Origin: Strigamia acuminata
Lineage: Eukaryota > Arthropoda > Chilopoda > Geophilomorpha > Linotaeniidae
Length of the DNA stretch: 64,000 bases
Direction: 5' to 3'
NCBI GenBank assembly: GCA_949358305.1
Contig: OX442316.1
Location: 2,790,001 to 2,854,000, forward strand
The position numbers and the translations under genes were made by a program. Under the pieces are notes generated by a model, which searched no databases, had not been told where the DNA came from, and saw only the letters and a list, made by a program, of their open reading frames with translations. This document shows, piece by piece, positions 56,191 to 64,000 of the stretch (within the stretch, counting starts at the first letter, position 1; every line of letters starts with the position of its first letter).

Positions 56191-57760
56191 ACTCATTCTC
56201 TAATCCCCAAATGGCGATCTCCAAAGAGACAAGACACCAGTACAACAAGTAACAAGCCGTCACAGTTGCACAAAAGAACGCAGAGTGAGAGCAGCCCAAC
56301 ACCCTCGCAAGCGGGCGCCGTTTTTCATCCTCGTTACCACACCGTCCTCGCCCCCATCTTTCATCCGAAACGCTATTCAAAGAATTTATTCCCCGCATTC
56401 GTCATACGAAGAGCACTCAGCGAACAATCAACCGTGATCCAGCACAAAGAAACAAACTAACACGTGACAATTCACAATTTCCATCACATTTCATTCCTGA
56501 GAAACTCCAATCTGCACAATCATTCACAACAAACACAAAAAACGCCGAGATTGCCTCGATTTTGTTTTCTCCGTAGGATTAACATGGGAGTGGCGGGATG
56601 GATTTTTCTCCATAGGTTTAACATGGGGTTGTGCACCGAGGAGCAGAAAAACAAGCGATTTTTGCAATTTAAAGTGTAAATTGAAGGTGATTCACCTCGC
56701 GATTCGTATTTTAGGTGTTTAAAGTGCAAAACATATGTAATATTTCGTAATAACATGCAATTTTAAGCTGATTTTGATGCTGAAAATTTTCTCACCAGTG
56801 AACCCATACACACAAAAACTCTAATAACTGCTTGAATACGTTTAATTAATTAATTATTCATGAACTAAAACATGTCGGCATCATGTCTGGACACATAATT
56901 CAATTATAGGTGTGTTGAAAAAATCCAAAGTTAATAAAACAACCTTTTTGCTCAATTTTTCTTAACGGACGGCCGCGCGCTTACCACGCGGCACCAAGCG
57001 CGCTCTACGCGGCATGAGCGGCGCGCCGTTCCCGTCGACTCAAAAACTCCCAAAAATTGCGCTCCAACTCGCTCGTTTTTCATTTTCTTTTCGGATTTAA
57101 TTGAGCCAAGTCGACTCGATCTTCAAATATGATATTCAAAGCACGAAATAAAGCAATCATTTAGAAAAGCCCGACTCTCCATCATACCTAATCTTCGCCT
57201 AACTCTCACCAGTCGACAGCATTAAATTACATGTCTATTTCCAACCCGTACTAATGAGCTAACGATTTTCTTTCGATCTGGTGAGTAATCTGCGCAGGAA
57301 GACGACATTTCCAACGTTCCATTCCACGATATTTCATCCATTTCCAATAAAAAAAAATAAAAACGGTAGAAAAAAAATCAAAAAAAAAAAAAATCGATTT
57401 TTTCGTCGTAAAAAGCGACTTTTTATCACCGATGACGTCACAAGTCGAGAGCAGGTGTGTAGTGAGGGCGAGGGTGGCGCGGTGAGTAGTGGCGAGCTAT
57501 CATGCATGATTCCACGCAATAACGATTGACGGCGCTCAGTGCGGGCCACCCACGGCGTTGCTCACCCCGACCACCTCCATTTTCCTTTTCCTACACCGCT
57601 TCCGACCACCTCCATTGTAAACAACAGCAAATTAATTCGATTTAAACCAATGAAATCGATGCAAACGTAAAGAAAACCGACACAAATCCTCAAGCCAAAG
57701 CCAAAAATTGCATTTGTGACGTCACAATTGCACGCGTGACGTCACAAATCCTCTTCATCG
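56190..57760. other. Non-repetitive island cluster with CRE palindromes
   Basis: Several complex stretches (56190-56470, 56940-57260, 57410-57770). TGACGTCA occurs at 57433-57440, 57717-57724 and 57737-57744; the last two are 20 bp apart. 56965-57040 is very CG-rich (gcgcgctctacgcggcatga). No convincing gene. Candidate promoter or enhancer region. Confidence 0.4.
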
Positions 57761-57769
57761 GGTTTGATT

Positions 57770-58260
57770 AAGGTGCTGGAATGCGTGGAATTCCGTTTCG
57801 CCATAGATAACAATGGCGCTTTCACCTCTTCCATCTTGTTATGTGTTTCTTTTTTTCCCTTCTTCTTTTTTATTGGTATTTTGTTCGTTCCCCCTCCCCG
57901 CCTCGCAGTCTCGGTCCTTTTCTTTCAGAGCAAACACACGTTGGGTGGTCCGACCGCATTTCAAATTAGAAGCTTTCAATGAACGTTAAGAAATTGAGGA
58001 TACTCCCATCGGGCACTATCATTGCACATTAACTCCCGGTTACTCACTTTTAACCCACACAAATGACACACCTGTTTCAAGCACCCCCCCTGCAAAATAC
58101 ATGTATTTAAGCTTGGGAAATAAAACATTTAAAAGTATAGACGTCGTTTTCAAGGTTAGAGCTCCCTAAAACGCCGTTAAAACGCTCAAGACGGCCCAGA
58201 AACGTCCAAGAAAGTTTATTTTACAATGTGTGTAAACAACACACTTGACAATTCATTTTC
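57770..58260. other. Spacer
   Basis: Non-repetitive text of mixed composition. A plus-strand ORF at 57764-57982 has a hydrophobic, T-tract-coded stretch and is unlikely to be real. Confidence 0.3.
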
Positions 58261-58261
58261 A

Positions 58262-58790
58262 TTAGATTGTTGCAGTTTTTGGTATTTTTTTCTATTGTTG
58301 CAATGTTGGATTTAATCGATGTCGTGGTGCCTTGCATTGTTGCCGTGCCCGTTGTGACGTTGGTTTCCGGGTTGGAGCGTTTCCGGATGGGTTTCCGGGC
58401 AGATTTTACGAAGAGAGGTGCCTCATTGTTGCAACGATCGAACAATGTTCTGGGTCGAGGTGTTGCGAGGGATTGTTGTTGATGGATATTAATTTAGTTT
58501 GCGGAATGGACAATGCTATGTCTGTGACTTGTATAGTGACTTTGCTTGTCTGGATTATGGTCGTGGCGACTGGAACAATGATTATTGTTTTGTTGACGGT
58601 GCATTTTTTTGTTATAAAATTGCGTATAATTGTTCGCGTGACAATTATTGCGGTCAATGAAGCAATTCGCTCGGGTGGACCTTTGATGGACTCTATTGAC
58701 GAACTGACAAAGTCGATTGTTCGAAAATGTGTTTTACTTTGCGACCAAAGTGGTTCAGTTTTGGGCAATTGTGTGAAAACAAGTGGGACA
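58262..58790. promoter_or_regulatory. ATTGTT/ACAAT-rich block (Sox-type sites)
   Basis: At least ten ATTGTT, AACAAT or ACAATG words within 500 bp (for example near 58265, 58293, 58336, 58427, 58441, 58472, 58509, 58574, 58629, 58716). That is the core bound by SOX proteins. Long ORFs run on both strands but have no family resemblance and use valine/isoleucine-rich runs caused by the motif. Could be a diverged repeat or a Sox-bound enhancer. Confidence 0.4.
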
Positions 58791-59079
58791 TAATTTATTT
58801 ATTGTTTGGAAATAAAGGAATTTACATTTTAAATAGGCTCAAAAGTGAATAAATCTGTTTTTACTGCTTACACAAACAGCTAAAAAGCCTTTAGCAGAAA
58901 CTAAAGTGATATAATGTTGTTGCTTTTCATACAAACAGAAGCAAAAGTGAAATAATCTGTCTGAAGGAACCGATTTTTCCCATTTGTAGAAACACCAAAA
59001 CCCACATTTGACATAAACAATAACACCAAAACTCAATCTAAAGTGCAACAATCCAATTTTGCCATATCCACTAATACAC

Positions 59080-59400
59080 GTATTAGGCCTGTGCGATTAC
59101 TCTTTGAAGCGATATTGCAGTTGTGCGATATTTCTGCGATATATCGCAATATCGCAATGAATCGCATTTTAAAAAGGATTCGGTTCGGGTTTTGCGATGC
59201 AGAATATGTTGATTTATTCATATATTTAAAATTTAGACGTTCGATTAACGATATAATGCGATAAAATGCGTCGCAACACTGCAAGTGTGAAAAAATGGAA
59301 ATCACGAGATGTTTGATAAATCGCACATATCGATATCTAGCGACTAATGTAGCTGCGATATTACATAAAAATGAAATATCGCAAATTCGCATCACAGACA
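59080..59400. repeat. gcgatat-rich block
   Basis: A dozen or more gcgatat, tatcgc and atcgcaa words in both orientations, with TATCGATA near 59328. The inverted arrangement suggests an old foldback element; ends not fixed. Confidence 0.5.
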
Positions 59401-59439
59401 TAATACATAATTTCCATAGCTATCAGACTTGCGCATGAC

Positions 59440-60180
59440 CAGCAGGACGGGAAAGGAAAGGAAACGAAACGAATAACGGTTGGTTTCTGCTTTCCTCCAT
59501 AATATAAACATAAAGAGGTGATATTGAAGGGGATCGAGCATCACACTCCACTCCACCCCCGCCCGATCTGCAAAAGGGTAATGATGCGCGTTATTGCCTC
59601 TTTATACTCCATTAAACTTATTAAATTAGTAGGCGACATATTGGGGTTGTCTCCTCTACCCTCCCGTCGCCCGGCGAACACGCCAGGCGTTTATCTCGGC
59701 CATGTAGTGGCGGCTCTATAAATTGCGCCGGTCGTCAGTGGCCGCTAATCCAAGACGGGGGTCCTCCATTTCTCTTATCGCAGCGTTCAGCTCTTCCCCA
59801 CCATTAGGCTTAAATCGTCATGTCAGGCTGCAGCGAGTCGCTCCAAAGCGAGATAGTGCTGGGGCTGGGCTGGGCTGGGCTCCCAGCAACGTTGCCCGCT
59901 GCTTCGCTTCCCTTCCCTTCCCTTCCCCCTATGGGGTGCCCCTTGCACACATCTCGTTTTCACAGCTTTAGAAATTTAATAATTTGCCAAATTAAGATAT
60001 GAAAGACCTCAACGGCCATACATTATGCTAATCTGACAGGTCTGGTGTCTGTGTTCGCTGATAGAGCTCCGTCGCTGGGTAATTACCAGCGACACGACCG
60101 AAAACGAGTGTTAATTACTCGCTGATGCTCTCGCTAACTGCGACGCTCGTTTATGTTTATATTTAGAACCTTATTAATTC
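59440..60180. other. GC-rich non-repetitive island
   Basis: The most GC-rich part of the right half. It includes TATAAA at 59717-59722 in ggctctataaattgcg, a G-run motif at 59861-59879, and two palindromic TAATTA/TTAATT sites at 60071-60093 and 60105-60121. ORFs on the plus strand (59518-60002) overlap and are not family-like. Strong regulatory candidate. Confidence 0.45.
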
Positions 60181-60394
60181 TTTTTTTTACATTTTTTTCC
60201 CAGATAGATTTTGGTCGGTGTTTTGTCGTATCGCTTAACCACTTATATATTAACGCAACATCATGTTTTTATTTATTTATTAAAGTTCGTAAGGTCAAGA
60301 ATGAGTAGATTCCCTCTGCCTAGTGTTTGAGTTCGTTTAAGATCTGAGAAATACGTCAGACATCGGACATTGTGAATCTCTACATCCGTATTGA

Positions 60395-60720
60395 CCCAAA
60401 ATTTGTATACTTACCAAATAAAGCCTCCTGAGTTCGAAAATGATACTCAAAAGTGTCGGAAATTAAGTTCTCTGGTTGAAAACGCTAAGTGAAAGCTCTG
60501 GTTTGCATCAGCCAAGCGGCTGTGTGGCCGCCATCGCCGCTCGGTTAGGTTAGGTTAGGTTAGGTTAACGTGGAAAAGCGCGAACAAGTTTAGTCGCGGT
60601 TGAGCTTCTGCCACTGCTCAGGTTTGTTTACATTTCAAGTGCCCGTGGTGTCATTTTCGAACTCAGGAAGCTTTATTTGATAAGTATCCAAATTTGTGGG
60701 CCCAATGCTAAAGTAACCCC
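60395..60720. mobile_element. Foldback element, family shared with 11.5 kb
   Basis: The left arm (ttgtatacttaccaaataaa then gcctcctgagttcgaaaat) and right arm (attttcgaactcaggaagct then ttatttgataagtatccaaa) are inverted repeats around about 200 bp holding four ttagg units (60545-60564). The same arm occurs at 11508-11560. No coding sequence. Confidence 0.65.
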
Positions 60721-61700
60721 CCTTAATCCTAATAACAAGCTGTGGAAACTTAAATGTGTGTTTAGGGTCGATCGTTTATCGGGACGGTTCGTATGTTTTG
60801 ATCAACCGATGTCTAATTCTATTTATATAAATTTAGGTCGATTGCAAGAAATAAAAATAAAATTGTATCAGTCAGTCATGAACTCATGATAATAAAAACC
60901 TGAAGAATAAAAACATTAAATTAATAAATTTTTAAAGTGATTGCCTTGTTGTATAGAATTAATTTACAACCATGTTTTAACACCTGCTCTGTCCATAAAT
61001 TACAGCACGGATTTGATGAAAATAATAAAAATTCTAATGATGCTTATCTTCCCATTTCAAACATGATTAAGCATTGTTTAAATTCTTAATGTCAATTAAA
61101 TTTCAACATTAAATTCAGGCTTAACTTAAAACTCCACTTCAATTTTTATTTCACAGGTAAATAAAGTGAAATTGAATTAAGTAATGAGAAAATAAATCCA
61201 TCCGTCCCATGTTTCTAGCAACAGAAAACAAATACATACTTAACAACCAGACTTGACCGGTCTGATTGATTCAATTATCACTGCGAGCGGTTAAATCCAG
61301 CGAAACAAGAGTGTTTATTCACACTAAAGAATTTCATTTGTTGAATGCACTCGCTTGTGTAGTGCAAACATCAAATATTACGTAATTATTATCACCCTTT
61401 GGCACTGTAGTACAACAATATCAATTTGTTACATCACTGTTACATCATCCATTGTTAGAATCTTGCCTGGGGCATTTTTGATGTAAGAAACAATGTAATT
61501 CAATTTTTATCACCCTTTGGCACAACAATATCTTTTGTTACGTCATTGTTACATCATTCATTATTGGGATCTTAGAATCTGGAAAATGTGAGATGCCAGG
61601 GGCATTTTTTTATGCAGGAAACAATCTTTCTATAAATCTATTTACACTTTTAATGCATTTAAACCGCCTGATCTGAATCGGTTAAACCGGTCTGAATGAC
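60720..61700. other. Spacer
   Basis: Non-repetitive AT-rich sequence, with one diverged duplication (atcaccctttggcac... acaacaatatc...ttgttac at 61391 and 61509, about 110 bp each). No gene recognised. Confidence 0.4.
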
Positions 61701-62780
61701 TTTTCGAAAGCGGCTACCGTTACCGATAATTCTACCGCCATTTTTTTTTTTTAGAGAAAACTAACAAAACTAGTTGAACAGCAATTTCAAACATGTTTTC
61801 TGCGTGTTATTAAATATTTTTCACCTAAAGAGTCTTTAAATGACTTTCGCTTGCAGCTACCGTTAATGGCAAATCATACATTTGGAGGCCCGAAGCAGGG
61901 CCAGCTGAAGGTAGTTATTAGCGGGCCCCAAAATATTTGCAAAGACAAAATTTCTAATCTAATTTTCTTAGAAATTTCAAAGTGCAGAAACAGGTCCTAA
62001 ACGCAAGCTTTCGTATGTTATCGATAACTCTATTGCCAGCTAACGTTACCGATAACTCTATTGCCAGCTAACGTTACCGATAACTCTATTGCCAGCTAAC
62101 GTTACCGATAACTTTACCACTACTAGATAGCGTTACCGCAAACTCTATCACCAGCTAGTATTATTATTATTTATTAATGTCACTCCTAAGGAGTAAAGGT
62201 TACAGGAAAGTTAGACATTCATTTGTTCATTGACAATAAATGTGTGGAGGCGTTTACCAGCTACCGTTACCGATAACTCTACCGCCAGCTACCGATACCG
62301 ATAACTTTACCACCAGCTACCGTTACCGATAACTCAGAGATCTGCATTGGCGTAAAATCCTTACCCGTTACCCGTCCGTTACCCGTCTCCAAAAAAAATT
62401 CTCTACCCTACCCTACCCGTACCCGTTCCTGAACGCAATCACGTGTGCCAGAGATGTGCATTGGCGTAAAAACCGTACCCGTTACCCGCCATACCCTGTA
62501 CGGGTACAGTTACGGGTACGGGTACCCAATGCAGATCTCTGCGATAACTCTGCCGCCAGCTACCGTTACCGATAACTCTGCCGCCATCTACCGTTACCAA
62601 TAACTCTACCGCCAGCAACCATTATCGATAACTCTACTGCCAGCTACTGTTATCGATAACTCACCGTTACCGATAACTGTACCGCCAGCTACCGTTACCG
62701 ATAACTCTACCGCCAGCTACCGTTACTGATAACTCTACCCCCAGCTACCGTTACCGATAACTCTACCGCCATTTTCCCAA
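61700..62780. repeat. About 28-bp satellite (ctaccgttaccgataactct)
   Basis: Units of ctaccgttaccgataactct followed by accgccag, many copies at 62020-62330 and 62542-62775, with single diverged units at 61710 and 61860. Interrupted by unrelated text at 62155-62255 and by a hAT-like element at 62335-62541. Confidence 0.92.
62335..62541. mobile_element. hAT-like miniature element inside the satellite
   Basis: 207 bp, ends CAGAGATCTGCATTGG and its reverse complement. It is flanked by the 8-bp direct repeat CGATAACT (62327-62334, 62542-62549). Joining the flanks restores a normal satellite unit. An 8-bp duplication with CAGAG-type ends is the hAT signature. An inner diverged copy of the end (agagatgtgcattggcgtaa) lies at 62452. 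The interior is made of acccgt/acgggt inverted words. No transposase. Confidence 0.85.
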
Positions 62781-62829
62781 CTGTTCCTCCTTTAAAAAAA
62801 AACTTAAAAAAAAAACACGACCGGCATTG

Positions 62830-63550
62830 CCATTAAAAGCCGAATCTTTTGTGTTTTTAAAATAATTTCCACTTAACAGTGTTTAAACAAGTTTGGCATC
62901 AGTGCACACTCTCCACATTGGTCATGTCCAATCACCTGATCCCAATACCAGCAAGAAAAATCCAATAAACCTCGTTTTCGTGCCCATCAAACACAGCCAA
63001 ATGGCATCGCATTATAAAGATGTTAACGTGGATAATTACGCCCTGTTGTTAATAAGGGTTTCATGATTGACGTGCAATGGCACACCTCTTTTTCCTACAG
63101 AGCAAGAAAAAGAAAAAAGAAAGAAAATTAAAAAAAAAAAAAAGAAAAAAAGAAAAAGAATGAAGAAATCAATATGATCACGTGTGTCGTGTCGAGTCTA
63201 AATAAAGTCGAGGTGGTCAACGGCCTCGTCGCAAATTGAAATCGAAACGCCAGACCGTCGTGGGGGTCCACGGGTCACCTGTGTTGCTTTTATTTCTCGA
63301 GTTTTGTCTTCCCGTCCCCTCGACTGGCAATTAATGAGTCCTGCCTTGGGTTGGGGAACCGAACGGGACCTTGCAATTGCCCCGTAGCCGGCGGCCATGT
63401 TGGGTCGAGTTGTTCTGATGTTTAGTGTCACTGGTTGGTGTGTTGTTGTTGTTGTGGCTGCTTTCGTGTGTCTGTTACGATGCTTCAATTGATCGGCCAG
63501 GAATTGGCTTGTTATGCGCGTTTGCGTGTCCAAGGTGTGGGTTACTGGAG
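62830..63550. other. Non-repetitive island at right edge
   Basis: Complex sequence, GC-richer at 63190-63540, with an A-rich interruption at 63110-63170. The minus-strand ORF at 63198-63533 (111 codons, Met start) has Thr/His-rich, unremarkable composition and no family. It could be a chance frame or an exon of unknown gene. Candidate regulatory DNA. Confidence 0.4.
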
Positions 63551-63559
63551 GATTCTAAA

Positions 63560-64000
63560 TTATGAATTTTCAATTTTTTTTTTTTTTTTTTTTTTTTCCG
63601 TTTGATGGATTTATTTTGGTTTGTATGACTTTATTTGCGAGATTTTTTTTCTTTTTTTCTTTTTTTTTTTTTTTTGAATTTTTATTTATTTTTTTTTGGA
63701 TTTATTTCTTTGAAATTTTGTGGAAATTTGTGTGTGGATTTATTTATTTTGTTTATTTGTTTAGTTTTTAGGATTTTGGGGCAGAATTTTGTAAATTTTA
63801 AGATTTAGATTTTAGATATTTAATTTATTTTTTAAAAAAATATTTTTTTTTTGTCTTTTTCTTTATAATTGTCGGCATAATTTTTAAAAAGAAATGAGTA
63901 AAAGTGAATTGTAAGATGTGAATTAACATTTTAGGCGGTTTTTTTGTTGTAAATTTGTTGTATTTTAATATTTTTTTCCCTATTTCTTTTTTATCTGTTT
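63560..64000. repeat. Poly-T and T-rich low complexity
   Basis: Long T runs (63570-63597, 63641-63675) and T-rich words to the edge. No gene. Confidence 0.8.

Larger units (their letters stand above)
53225..64000 (-). other. en: Presumed engrailed first intron
   Basis: No exon encoding EH1 or EH2 is readable on the minus strand in this stretch, so it is best read as intronic (or intron plus upstream DNA). It contains the islands and arrays listed separately. An alternative is that the first exon lies here in a form too diverged to recognise. Confidence 0.45.

Noticed and set aside
58332-58793. 153-codon plus-strand ORF with hydrophobic stretches
   Set aside because: An equally long ORF runs on the opposite strand, composition follows ATTGTT/ACAAT words, and there is no splice or family support.
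63198-63533. 111-codon minus-strand ORF as the missing engrailed first exon
   Set aside because: No EH1 or EH2 (WPAWVY) motif and no suitable phase-1 donor at its end.

Overview
This window is animal nuclear DNA. Genes are split by GT-AG introns, several of them tiny (54, 56, 70 and 77 bp) and others 1 kb or longer. Two homeobox genes can be named with confidence: Meox (plus strand, 27635-28244) and the homeodomain exon of engrailed (minus strand, 52896-53224). Short introns, single-copy-looking ANTP-class genes and very AT-rich, repeat-rich spacers suggest an invertebrate. A tunicate would fit, but the sequence alone does not prove it.

Left part (1-20 kb): after a partial gene at the left edge, four tandem copies of a four-exon MARVEL-domain (plasmolipin/CMTM-like) gene lie on the minus strand (copies at 1237-1976, 3324-4141, 5069-6065 and 7130-7924). 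A fifth, diverged relative with the same exon structure is on the plus strand at 17358-19450. The spacers between copies are built of 'gatttac'-type tandem repeats and carry several short transposons. Two of these have clear TAA target duplications, and the sister copies preserve the empty sites. Between 8 and 17 kb lie a long-armed inverted-repeat element, a SAP-domain terminal exon and fragments of genes I do not recognise.

Middle part (20-31 kb): tandem repeats, then a complete 3-beta-hydroxysteroid dehydrogenase family gene (23391-25768, probably with a 5' UTR exon near 22 kb). Next come two minus-strand terminal exons of unknown genes on either side of an inverted-repeat element, then Meox, then a small two-exon gene for an acidic protein (30869-31208, minus).

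Right part (31-64 kb): a gene desert surrounding the engrailed homeobox exon. Meox and engrailed point towards each other and are 24.7 kb apart. The desert alternates between (a) AT-rich tandem arrays, each with its own unit of about 18-130 bp, and (b) non-repetitive, GC-richer islands of a few hundred bases. The islands look like candidate regulatory DNA for engrailed and Meox. The upstream engrailed exon (EH1/EH2) is not visible, so its intron probably extends beyond the right edge. The 62-kb region holds a roughly 28-bp satellite interrupted by a hAT-like miniature element with an 8-bp target duplication.
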